Below, piece after piece: positions 45,331-57,424 of a stretch of DNA of 64,000 nt. Source of the stretch: Pohlia nutans (lineage: Eukaryota > Streptophyta > Bryopsida > Bryales > Mniaceae); assembly GCA_022496805.1 (NCBI GenBank), contig CM040085.1, positions 49,195,811 through 49,259,810 of the forward strand. The letters run 5' to 3'. The position numbers and the translations under genes were made by a program. Position 1 is the stretch's first letter; each line of letters opens with the position of its first letter. A model generated the notes under the pieces. It was not told where the DNA came from, did not search any database, and worked only from the letters and a program-made list of their open reading frames with translations.

Positions 45331-46860
45331 ATATCCCACAAGTTATAAACACTTTCAATATGTAAAATTCATGCGAATATTAGATTTTTGCAAACGTATG
45401 TATGATTTATTACGTTTACAAAAAATAAAATACAGTGTTTGCGATAATCTTATACGTTCGATTAATCTAAAGCTTCACTTATAAAGAGGGCAATTAAAAG
45501 TATAAATAAAATCACCGCACGTTGTAAGTATTTTAAATTACCGTATTTTATGAGAACCATATACTATATTTTAATGAACCTTATTAAATAATTGGCCCAG
45601 TGATTTAGGACTTTAAAGGTAAAAAAAAAACCCCAAAAGTTTAAAATACTCTTAATATGTAAAACTCGTGAGAACTTTAGATTTTTGCAACCATATGTAT
45701 AATTTATAACGGTTACGAAAAAAAATCAGTGCTCAGTATTTATTTGCAACGCATCAATTCATAAACTATAGCAAAGAAAATTAAAAATGTGAATGCAGAC
45801 AACGTGGAAGTTTAAAATATTTTGAATACGTTAAAACTTAAAGAACACAAACTTAAGGCATGCAAGGTTCGTTATGATGCATAGTAGCTTCAAAATTAAA
45901 GATTTAGCTGTTTGTAGCGAAATTTTTTCAAACCAATGGATGAAAATACGTATGGCTTTAATAGGTGTAAAGAAACCACCTAGCGTTTCGTATTTAAAAA
46001 TTTCATGGCATTACTTATTCTTCATTTCCATCGCCTATGGCGAATCAATGTCTTTCGATCGAGCGTTGTGGTACCAACCATCGAGCTACCTCAGTATAAT
46101 TATTCGAATAAGCCCAATTATTTTATTTGAAGGAGCAATAAAAGCGCTTTGATAGGAGTATAAAGGTATAATATGAAATCGTACAAGTTGCAAATAATGT
46201 GTACGTTTAAATTTCATGGAACTTTAAAATTTATGCCACCGTTTATATGATTTATAATGTTTAAAAAAATTAAAGTACGGTGCTTGCTGTAGTTTAATGC
46301 ATTCAAAAAATTAGAATGTTTTAAAGAAGCAACTTATATCTTCAAAATGGAGGAACGCACAAGTTGTAAACACATTGAATATGTAAAATGCATGAGAAAA
46401 TTGATGTCATCGAAGAAATTTAACAATGAATAATTTGTTCAAAAATTTAAATTTTAGCACTAGCGGAATTTTTAAAGACCAAGTTATATTTAATTACAAC
46501 TCTAAGTACAACGGTTTATAATAACAAACCCTACAAGTTGCAAATAATGTCAACTACTAAAATTCATGAGAATTTTAAATTGATGCAAACGTTTGTTCCC
46601 TGTATAATGCTTCATTATATTAAAGTACGGTGCTTGCTGTAGTTAATTTAATTAATGCATTCATTCAATAGTTGTATGAGAAGAAATTAAATCTTTGAAA
46701 TGAGAGAACGGTCAAGTAGTAAGTACTATGAATACGTTAAATGCATTATTGACAACATTAAAGTTATGCAAGCATTTGAATGAATGATGTGAAATGTCAA
46801 AAAAAATTAAATTTTAATGATGTTTCAACATTTGACACTTGCCATTTCACGTTTAACATT
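45330..46860. repeat. Degenerate ~180-bp satellite-like repeats
   Basis: The start of the unit (ACAAGTTGCAAATAATGT or a variant, then AAAATTCATGAGAATTTTA, then ATGCAAACGTTTGT) recurs near 45339, 45636, 45820, 46182, 46363, 46532 and 46714, mostly 169-184 bases apart or a multiple. A higher-order 350-bp step is exact for TACAAGTTGCAAATAATGT (46182 and 46532), with TTAAAGTACGGTGCTTGCTG repeated near 46270 and 46620. Confidence 0.6.
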
Positions 46861-47057
46861 AAACATTACGCATTAAACATTAATAGAATTTGACATTGCC
46901 GATGCATGGACAATTTTTGAGTTATGGAGATGTGCAGAGGAAAAGTTTTATTCATTTTACCTTAAAAAACGACTATAAACTTTGACACCTTTGTCAACAG
47001 AAACTTAAGGTACATGTCAAAATACACTTCATATGCCCAATTTGGACAAGATTTGAG
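46084..47057. repeat. Left arm of ~970-bp inverted repeat
   Basis: From AGCTACCTCAGTAT to GGACAAGATTTGAG it is the reverse complement of 49114-48145 with only scattered differences, such as a 4-bp indel near 46098. Homology weakens for about 25 more bases inward. Confidence 0.93.
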
Positions 47058-48144
47058 TAAGTTATGGCCATTTGAAAATTTTACTTCGATATCAATCATC
47101 GATATAGAATGTGAAGGTCATCATTCATACCGGACGATCAAAACATGTATCAGTTCGATTCGGTAGTGGTTCTTATATTTCATGTCATAATTGCAGACTA
47201 AAACTTTTATAATAAATGTTAAATGATTTACTTCACATTTGTTAAATGTTGCTTTTGATGATTGCACAATTATAGGATTGATTGTTTTCAGAAACTTTTG
47301 ATGGCTTAATGCGGCTTTAATGCCTTTTGATGGCTGAATGCGGCTTTAAATTATTGATTACTTCAGATAATTGCACAATAAGATTGATTGCTTTTTCATG
47401 CAATTGTTAATATTACTTTTTGGCGGGGATTGCCGTCATGGTTCATTAAAAAGATTCGGAAGTGTGTTGTTATTCTATCTCAATCATCAATATGAACTTC
47501 CTAATAGGGTAGTCATGACTCTCACTAGGACCTCTAAAAATTTGCAATGGACATAATGTCAAAGGAAGATAGTCGTGCACAGGTGTAAGTGAAGGAGGGG
47601 TTACTTTGAGATTTTGAGGAGTTTGAGAGTGTTTCAGTTGTGCAAGAAGAGCATGCATTATCTTTTTCGACAGTGTTCATATTTTGTTCGTTTGCGATTG
47701 TATTTGATTAGTGTCGAGATAGTCATGGTCAAAATTGGACTTTACAATGAGAAATGTTTTGTCATGTCTTTAAATGATATATGATTATTTAAATAATTGT
47801 CTAACATTATTGCAAGTGAGGTAAACTTTAAATTTTATAGACCAACAATTTTAAAACTACTATACACTTGTCCGTTGTTTAGTATCATTAATTTCATTTC
47901 ATTTCGTATAACATTTTAATGCGAGATTTGCAATAATATACAGCAATTCAATCGTTGTACTTATTTAACACCATATACATTATAATGGCGGAATTAATGA
48001 TTTTGGGAATAAACCCCTTATATCTAGTTCACCTAAATTGCATCCCCTGCGTACTAGGTACTTCACTGAAAGTTAACTAGACGAAACAACCAGACAATCG
48101 TCATAATTTTGAAATCGTCATAATTTTGAAATCGTCCTAACCTT
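47058..48144. other. Spacer between the inverted-repeat arms
   Basis: AT-rich, about 1.09 kb. Contains a short duplication of TTTGATGGCTNAATGCGGCTTTAA (47296-47350). No recognised gene. Confidence 0.6.
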
Positions 48145-49114
48145 CTCAAATCTTGTCCAAATTGGGCATATGAAGTGTATTTTGACATGTACCTTAAGTT
48201 TCTGTTGACAAAGGTGTCAAAGTTTATAGTCGTTTTTTAAGGTAAAATGAATAAAACTTTTCCTCTGCACATCTCCATAACTCAAAAATTGTCCATGCAT
48301 CGGCAATGTCAAATTCTATTAATGTTTAATGCGTAATGTTTAATGTTAAACGTGAAATGGCAAGTGTCAAATGTTGAAACATCATTAAAATTTAATTTTT
48401 TTTGACATTTCACATCATTCATTCAAATGCTTGCATAACTTTAATGTTGTCAATAATGCATTTAACGTATTCATAGTACTTACTACTTGACCGTTCTCTC
48501 ATTTCAAAGATTTAATTTCTTCTCATACAACTATTGAATGAATGCATTAATTAAATTAACTACAGCAAGCACCGTACTTTAATATAATGAAGCATTATAC
48601 AGGGAACAAACGTTTGCATCAATTTAAAATTCTCATGAATTTTAGTAGTTGACATTATTTGCAACTTGTAGGGTTTGTTATTATAAACCGTTGTACTTAG
48701 AGTTGTAATTAAATATAACTTGGTCTTTAAAAATTCCGCTAGTGCTAAAATTTAAATTTTTGAACAAATTATTCATTGTTAAATTTCTTCGATGACATCA
48801 ATTTTCTCATGCATTTTACATATTCAATGTGTTTACAACTTGTGCGTTCCTCCATTTTGAAGATATAAGTTGCTTCTTTAAAACATTCTAATTTTTTGAA
48901 TGCATTAAACTACAGCAAGCACCGTACTTTAATTTTTTTAAACATTATAAATCATATAAACGGTGGCATAAATTTTAAAGTTCCATGAAATTTAAACGTA
49001 CACATTATTTGCAACTTGTACGATTTCATATTATACCTTTATACTCCTATCAAAGCGCTTTTATTGCTCCTTCAAATAAAATAATTGGGCTTATTCGAAT
49101 ATACTGAGGTAGCT
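48145..49114. repeat. Right arm of ~970-bp inverted repeat
   Basis: Inverted copy of 46084-47057. Outside 49114 the similarity stops, although the left arm continues into further satellite-like units. Confidence 0.93.
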
Positions 49115-51150
49115 CTAAATTTGAATTTTAGTACGCATTGTACATCTTAAAAATGTATTAATACATTATTTACTTCAAAGTTCACATGCATTCAACGTAG
49201 TGTATATATATTAAGTGTTAGTGCCTTTTTCAAAGATGCCACGTCATAGTGCCTTTTTCTAGGATTCTGAAATGATGTGGCACGTGGCAAGTTGACGTTG
49301 CATGCAAAAGATATCAATGGATGAAGTTCGGGTTTTGGAAACTTCATCCATCCGTTACAAATGGAGTAAGAGTCCAAACGTAAAGTGTTTTACCTCTTTG
49401 GAAACCACTTGCAAACATCTTCAAGAAGGCATCTTTGAAATATTCCCAAAATAGAAATCAAACGAGGTCAAAACTTGATAATACGCTTTTGCATACTAAT
49501 AATAGAACTTCAAAATACTTTGATTTGAACATGTCTACGTTCTAGTCCCTTTCAATAGCTTTCTTGAAATATATGGCACTCTTTGAAATGATGAAGTATG
49601 TGTATGTTACGGATGGATGAATTATCAGAAATGTGAAACTTCATCCGCTCATAACTTCTACGATTCATGTCTGAATTTAAAATGCAAACCCATTTTAGAT
49701 TCATCTCCAAGCAGTCCACTTGATGATGGGAAAAAATATTAAAGTATGACTCATTCATGACAATTTGAGTTTCATGACTTTAGGATGTTGCAATTCCATA
49801 TCTACCAATCTAAAAACTTTTAAGAAATTTGGAGGAATGGGATAAAAGTTATGAGGAGATCTGTTTTTTGGGCAGTTTGGACAAAAAAAAACTTTGAAGC
49901 TCATTTCTAAACTCAATTTTCAATATTTTTTAATGAAATAAAAGGCACTACGTGAAGATTTCCAAGTACAACATTCTCACCGTTAAGATAGACATTTTAC
50001 AATTCCATGGCAAACTTATTAATGATTTTCTTTTTGCTTTCACTTTGTACCCAACTACCCACTTCTAGTAATTGTTTTATGAAAAAATTAATATGAGCTT
50101 TTTTCTTACAAGATTTTATATTTGAAGACTTAACTCAATTGTTAACATGGCCTTGGCATTCATTGAATTTCTAACCCATTCAAAAAAAAGATATTAATTT
50201 CAAAAGTTCAGATTTGTCACCGGATTGAACCTAAAAAAATATTCTTTTGCAACTGAAGTTTGATCCTTATAATCTAAGAATTTAATGGTCATTTTGCTCT
50301 CAAATTTTGTGCTCATATGAAAATTCAAGTTGGGTATTAGATCTTACGGTTAAATGATAAAAAAACTAAAAAACATATGATTTCTTCTGCAACTTCCAAA
50401 TGCTGCGTTTTTCATGGTTTTTTGTGAGAATACGGTCCTGGTCCTTTAGAGGTTAAGGAAGTTTGGTCCTTTTTTGGACTAGTCACATGCAAGGTCATAT
50501 TGAGAATATTGAGACTTTTCGCGTTCTCTTTTTTATCTCAGTTTTATCTCTTCACTATTATTATTTTTATAAATAGGTAACAATATCAACTTTTGGAATT
50601 TCATTGTAGAATCACTATTTGACCATTTTAAATTTTTATTTTCAATTACTACTTTTTAAATGAATTCTTGAATAACTATTATGCCTCAAAATCTGTGAAA
50701 CATCTGAATATAACTAATATGGCCTTATGCACGTTTTTGTCCTTATTGAGTAAAATTTTAATCAAAATGCAAGAGGACAAGAGCAACCCCATATTATGTG
50801 GAAGTATTGGTGCATCTAAAAATGAGGTCATAAATTGAAGTAACACAAAATTTTCAAAATATCACCATTTCAAGAGTATCTCATTTCAAATCCATTCCAA
50901 CAAATTTCACTCAAATAAATATCAATATTTTGTTTGTAATTAAATTTAGAAGGAAATTTTAATTATAACTTTGAAATTTTATAATTAAATATCAATGATG
51001 GTGTTGGTGAATCTAACCGTATAGATGGAACCTAAAATTCAATATCTATAACTTTCATTTGTATAACGATTCCGAAATATTCTTCTAAATAGCATTTTAT
51101 AATGATTTTTCTCAAACTGTCAATTCTGGGATACCCTGGGACGTTAGGGG
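49115..51150. other. AT-rich intergenic DNA
   Basis: No gene recognised. Isolated piggyBac-like right ends stand at 50441-50456 (TCCTTTAGAGGTTAA) and 51138-51154 (GGGACGTTAGGGGTTAA), without clear left partners. Confidence 0.5.
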
Positions 51151-51696
51151 TTAACGCGCCAACGTCCACATAGTGGACGACGCACAGATTGAAACTGCTC
51201 GATTCTCATCCACATCGGACAGTTTTCATCCACCAAAATTTCTCTTAGTTCTTGAACAAGTTGACTATCCTTTGTACGGTTTGGATCTTCAAAAAAGGTT
51301 ATTATGATTTAATTTTAGAAAAACAACAGAATTGGTTTATGTCAAGTTTCATTCTTAGTTCAAAAAGTGGGACCTTAAATATGATTTTACAAAATAAGTA
51401 GAATCAAATAATGGAAATCATACCATCTCGTAGTGCATGTTATTTCAATCTCATTACCATATTTTTAAATTTTTTGTGCTAATTTTGGATTTTAAATTGA
51501 ATTTCAAGAGAAAACCTTGCAAAATTAATTTAAAAATATTAAACAACAATATAATAAATCCAACTGACTGTACATATGTGATCTTCACATTAACATTTAC
51601 AACTTTGTTTTGACCATGAACCCCATTTTTGGTTTTCGTCAAGCATTTATAGCACTTTTGGGAAAACAATCTTGAATCGGGACGTTAAAGGGTTAA
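51151..51696. mobile_element. Probable piggyBac-like MITE 4
   Basis: TTAA at both ends; left CGCGCCAACGTCC, right GGGACGTTAAAGGG. The AACGTCC core matches in inverse orientation, but the left end is diverged. Confidence 0.4.
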
Positions 51697-51824
51697 TCCA
51701 ATTTTGTTGATTGTATTTTTGCTGGGCATTTTGTTAACTTCATCGGGCAGCCGGGCAGGGCAAAAAATTCGGGCAGCGGGGCAGCAGGGCAACGGGGCAG
51801 GGCAAAAATTCGGGATGGGGCTCG

Positions 51825-52912
51825 GCCCATTAGGGTTTCGAGCTCGGGATGGAGCTTCTGTGTCACTCTCGCTGCTGGCGCTTCTTCCTTGCTGCTGCTC
51901 CGCATTCTGTGTCACTCTCTTCGTTCACTCTCACTGGCGCTTCTTCGTTGTCACTCTCTGCTAGCGCTTCTTCGTTGTCATTCTGTGTCACTCTCGCTTC
52001 GTTGCTTCCTCTTCTGTGTCACTCTCCGCTGCCTCTCGTTGTCACTCTCTCGCTGCTCCTTCGTTGTCATTCCGAAGGCTGTCTGTGGGGGTAAGGACGG
52101 GATCGAAACGCTACTCATTCCGATCGGCTATCTGTGGGGGTGAGGACGAGGACGCCGTTTTCTGTCGTGGTACAGGTGAGTATTTGCATTCAATAGTATT
52201 TGCATTTTTAATCAAGACTGGTTTTCTAGGGTTTGCTAGGGTTTGCTAGAACGAAGCGCAGTCAGGGATCTTGCTAGGGTTTGCTAGGGTTTCCTAGGAT
52301 CTTGCTTTGTGACCAATTAGGGTTTTAGAACTTGCTGTGCATCGAGCCTTTATTGATGGAGTGTTCAATTCGGTTTAATTTATTTTGAAGAAATAAGGAT
52401 TCTTGTGTTTCAGTTTTAGAAGAGATTTTTGTTTTTGAAAAACGTGCGATAGATTATGAGGGTCCTTTTTTTCTATTGAAACAGCTCGATCAAAAATATT
52501 AGGGTTTCATTTTAGCAGGGGAGCCTTGCAGATGAGACCGAGACAACAGTGTTTTAAGCTGCTTCTATTATTATTGTTGCGTTGAACAGAGCCCTCAGTT
52601 GGTAGGAAAGAGATGTTTGAGAATTAGTTGCAAGAATTTCGTTCAGTTTCCTTCATAAACCATTCATTGAAGCAGATTATGTTTAGTCATTCACATGCTA
52701 GGTTAGCCACAACGTTTGCAGCAGTTTATGAAATAGCGTTTATGCAGCAGTTTATGAAAAACCTAAAACATCTGTGAAACTTCGAGTTTTAACTACGGTA
52801 GTCTTATGTTTATAGTTCTGGAATTCAACATGTATAGGTGCTAGGAAGGAGCTCTATCTATCGTCAATCGTGCACGACGCTTGATAATTTGCGAAGAACC
52901 CCGCACATTATT
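51825..52912 (+). promoter_or_regulatory. Probable promoter/leader of the ParB-like gene with telobox words
   Basis: A CT-rich leader-like tract (repeated CTTCTTCGTTGTCACTCTC words, 51850-52070) is followed by a candidate 5' splice site (ACAGGTGAGT, 52172). AGGGTTT telobox words lie near 51833, 52231, 52241, 52274, 52284 and 52316. Such words are common in plant 5' leaders. Transcription start not determined. Confidence 0.4.
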
Positions 52913-53172
52913 ATGGGTGAGTTCTAACATGCATTACAATTTGGTGTATGACATTGTGCTTTTCATTCTTACAGTGAATTGGTTTGCTACGTTACTGTAC
53001 TGTGAAACATGTGGCGAATTTGTTTTGATATTAAGAGTATCATTGCACAAAATGTATACATTTGCGATGTGAATGTAGTTACAGAATTGCAGCATGACTG
53101 TCACTGTTTCTTTCCTGAACTCTAGAACTATTGAATTTGTAGTAAAACAGAACAACATACAAAGAAAAATAA

Positions 53173-54275
53173 ATTCAACTCGAAACCATTCAACTCGACG
53201 TCAATTCAACTCGATGTGGACCTGAAAACCTCCATCAGCATCTGAAATTCAACTCGACTCGAGCTGAATGTATAACCCAATACCTGAAAAACAATATGGG
53301 TACATTCAACTCGATACGAGTTGAACAGATATTGATATCACCCGAGAGTAAAAGAGATATAAAATTATAGAAGATGATCATGTAGCAGACGAAACCCGCA
53401 GACTTCAACAAATAGATAGCACAACTCAACTCGATTCGAGTTCAATTTCTTGATTCAAGATAAAAATAATAACAAAAACCCCAGAGATGACACATAATTC
53501 AACTCGAATCGAGTTAAATTCCTCGGGAACATCTAAAAGCCTTGATTAGTTCAACTCGAGTCGAGTTGAAAATGCTGCATACATCAACCAACTCCAGCAA
53601 TATATTCAGGAACCATAGTATTCATAAACCATTTGACTATGTAAAACATCATTACTTCAAATACCTAGGACAAATAAAACACAGAAACAAATACACTCGA
53701 TTTAACTCGAATCGAGTTGAATGTACCCATAATTTTAGATAATCAAGATAGAAATATTAACAAAACCTCAGATCAGCCACGTAATTCAACCCCATTTGAG
53801 TTGAATTAAGCGGACACAACCAAGAGCCTTGAAATATTCAACTCGAGTCGAGTTGAATTATGCTGCTCAGAGCAACCAACGCAAGCAAAATAATCAGGAA
53901 CAACATGTATTCGTAACAAATAAGCAATGTAAGACATCATTACATCAAACACCTATAAGATGTAAATTACAAGCAAAGATCAACTCGATTCGAGTTGAAT
54001 GATTCCTTACGAGGACGCTCATTCTATGAAAAGTTCCATTACGAATCAGAACTCCAAAACACCTGATTAAATCCAAGATAGTACAATCAACTCGACTCGA
54101 CTTAAATTGACGACTGCAACATCAGTAACAGTCAACTCAAAACCGTGAGTGTGAGTCGATTTACTGAAGTAAAGTCAAACGTCATACAGTAACATATTCA
54201 ACTCGATTTGAGTTGAACAACTCAATTATACTAAACACAACATACATAATTATTCAACTCGATTCAAGTTGAATA
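53173..54275. repeat. Palindrome cluster in the first intron of the ParB-like gene
   Basis: Palindromes of the same type are centred near 53258, 53315, 53435, 53508, 53560, 53711, 53795, 53847, 53989, 54096, 54207 and 54263; three half-sites lie at 53173-53217. Spacing is irregular, but 53508/53795 and 53560/53847 are both 287 apart because 53461-53747 and 53748-54010 are a diverged tandem duplication. Confidence 0.9.
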
Positions 54276-55811
54276 ACAAAGCATACATTCAAATGATAAT
54301 GTTGTGAAGACAGTAGACCTGTATCACTATACTCATTGTGTGTTTGTTCATTCGCAGAGAACCAACAAGCTCGACTTGGCGCATTCTTCAAGCGCTACAT
54401 AACACCAGAGGCAGATGGAGAAGAATTTAGCAACGAGGCTACATATGGAGAGTGCTGGGAGTTTCAGGACCCAGAGAATGTGGAATGGTGGAGCCTTATT
54501 CTGGTTCCCACCACTGAGAAGCTTGCACTCAACAACAAATATAAGAACTCACCGGCCACTCTACTAGTATCCCTATACGAGGAGGTCGTGGATATCAACC
54601 CTGGTCCCAAGGGATATGTGTGCGTCACTTGCGTCAACGAAGATCCAGGAAGTGGGGTGAAGTACCGATTCACGTACATGATGCAGCCGGAGAAGGTCCC
54701 CTTCAGCATATACCCACACATTGAGAGCCTCGTCAACACGGATTACGAGAAACTCGTTAAGGACGTACAGCATCATGCTGAGATCTTTCGGTATAGGACG
54801 CCAATCGAAGACCAGCACCCTGCCTTCATACTAGCACCACGCCTCAGGAGTTTGCTCACCGCTATAGAGGTGTTCCGGTTGAAACTGGAAATCACCAGGA
54901 AAGCTATGCAGCCACTTCGTCTCAGCAGGGAGTTCAGTAGCCAGGGTGGAAGTCAAGAATCGCTTCTGTATGAGACCCCTGAGACTGGGACTAGTGGAAA
55001 CAGGAAACGGAAGCCCTCGGCATCGCAGACTTCAAGGCAGCCAGCTACCCCAAGAAACTTGAGGGTTGTTCAGACCCGGAAGTCCCTCCTAGCTGACGAA
55101 GGGGAGCCATCACAGCAAGAAAATGCCAGCATGGAATCTACTTTGACCGATATCCCCGAAGATTTTGACAAGAAGAAAACTGACTACCAAACCTCCATGG
55201 AGGTGTACGAGAGCTACTGGTCACAATGCACAGACTCGTATATATTCGGTATCGACAAGTCGTTCGAGATTTCCATCGACCAGCTGCAGACTCCACCGGC
55301 AAAGATGAACGTCCGGGGCATGGAGGAGAGATTGGTAGAGAGAATAATGTACTTCCTCGTCGAAATGCCGGACAAGGACAAGAAACCCACTCTCTGCGCG
55401 ATTCCCATTGGATTGGACGAGAAACCAACAAGTTGGGATCAGATAGCAAATGGTCAATTCTATATGATCAATGGCCAGCACAGCGTAGAAGCATCCAAGC
55501 GCATGAGAACCAGGCCAGAAATAAATGCGAAGGTCCTCAAGAAAATCCAGAAGTGGGAGTGCTTCATCGTGTGGACAATGGACAAGGCGATCCTCCGAAA
55601 AATTTCGGCCTTCTATAACAGGGTCAATCACTTCCAACAATTCAAGCCCACGTGGGCCACAAACATTATAGGTGCCCGGGCCGTGTGGAAGAGCCTAAAC
55701 TGCCCCACACCTCCAAAAGAGGCTACAGAAGTAGGAAGGGCTCTACCTGTGCGGTGGACGAAGAAGCAAACTGAGACGGCGGAGAAGTACAAGCCTACAA
55801 GGTATACATGC

Positions 55812-55890
55812 AGTTCAACTCGAGTCGAGTTGAATGTTGTCCGCTAAATTCCATTCATGTCTGAACTCAATTCAAGTCGAGTCGAGTTGT
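55812..55890. repeat. Two palindromes in the second intron of the ParB-like gene
   Basis: TTCAACTCGAGTCGAGTTGA near 55814, followed by a degenerate copy (TTCAAGTCGAGTCGAGTTG) near 55870. Confidence 0.85.
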
Positions 55891-57303
55891 TTCTATGATC
55901 TAAGCTTTCTCGTAATGAATGTCACAGGAATTCATGGACGCGGTGAGGCTCCGCTTTGCAATGATCGACGTCAAGAAGACCCAGAAAGCATTGAGTGGAA
56001 AGAAGCCCAGAGAGCAAGATTTGGCCATTCACAATGAGCTTAAGATCATCACCGCGTCCGAGGAGGTCTAGAGCCTGTGGAGCGAACTCATTTCTACGCA
56101 ATCCCAGGGAGAGCTAATGGATCCAGACACGGGGAAGAAGTTCAAGGAACTGAGCAGCTGGAATCCGGAACGAGATGGCGTTATAACCCGAGAGTTCTTC
56201 AAGTGGTTGGGAAATCTGAACGAAGCGCAACTGAAAAGGCTTGCCGAGCACATGCTCAACAGACCAGACCCCAAGAGGGAGGAGGCATACCCCAAAGTGA
56301 CCATGAAGAAGATCACGGGTGTTCACCCGAACTGTTATAGCGCCAAGGATTGGCTAGAGCGATGCATGAGGAAGCAGATCGTGAAGAGGCAGATACATGG
56401 TATGAGACCAGACCTGGCTCTCTTCAGCTCCAGCGACGAGTTCAAAAAGGACAGCTGGAAGCGATTTAAGAAGCAGTACATGATTACTAAAGCCGCACTT
56501 AATGTCCTGCTATCCGCTCCGGGTGACGAGTATTTCACAGCAGCAAAACTTCCCTGCAACAAGAACAAGACCATTGCTGATCTGTCTCCCTACGCAGCTG
56601 AATTCTTCAAGGTGTTCCTCGCAAACAAGGGAAAGTTTCAGATTCCAAGCGGCAAGGCAAACTTCAGGCCTTTCAATTTGGACGAGGATATCATAGCGCC
56701 ATGGAGCTCAGACGCATGGGATGAGAATACCTCCCAGAGGATGAAGGTAGCGATCATGGACTTCAGAAATCTACCGGGTGCGCTTGAACAAGCTGGCTCA
56801 TCCAGTGACTCGCCTTATTTTTACAACATCCTCTCTGTACTTTCATTGATCGACGATCCTTGTGTGACGGCTATCCCGGTGTGGATCTGGATCTGCGGTG
56901 ACAAAGAGGCACAGGCGAAAATTCTGGCTCACCTGCATGCATCTCCATATGGTGATAATTACATGGTGAAGTTTGCGGATTATATACCGGCCAAATATGA
57001 GCGGCTAGAAGATCATCCCTCCAGCAGCAAACGTGCACACACTAATGTGCAGATTATCTACATGTTCAAGAAGGGTTTGAAGCTGAGGCTCAAGAATCTG
57101 CCAAGTGTGTTCGAGGCTCCATACACTCCGGTATTCAACACAACAGGTGGTTACAATGAATTGGAGTATCGAATTTACAACACGGAGCTGCGAATGGAGT
57201 TCTACTTGCAATTATTGGACCTGTTTTGCAGGGAAGGGGACGCAATCCTCACAGTATTTGGTGGGGGCAAACTGTCATGTGCTGCCTGGGTACACACCGA
57301 ACT

Positions 57304-57424
57304 TTCAACTCGAGTCGAGTTAAATATTTCCTGTATCACAACAAGCCAATCAACCCGAGTCGAGTTAAATGGTGCCGGGCTCTTAATGTGTAGTGTCACT
57401 CCATTCAACTCGACTCGAGTTGAT
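57304..57424. repeat. Three palindromes in the third intron of the ParB-like gene
   Basis: Copies near 57304 (CAACTCGAGTCGAGTTAAAT), 57348 (CAACCCGAGTCGAGTTAAAT) and 57403 (CAACTCGACTCGAGTTGAT). Single outliers follow at 58461 and 60079 (TTTAACTCGAGCCGAGCTGA). Confidence 0.88.

Noticed and set aside
52222..52300. Interstitial telomere array
   Set aside because: Only four or five spaced AGGGTTT words, not a continuous TTTAGGG array; leader teloboxes are the simpler explanation.
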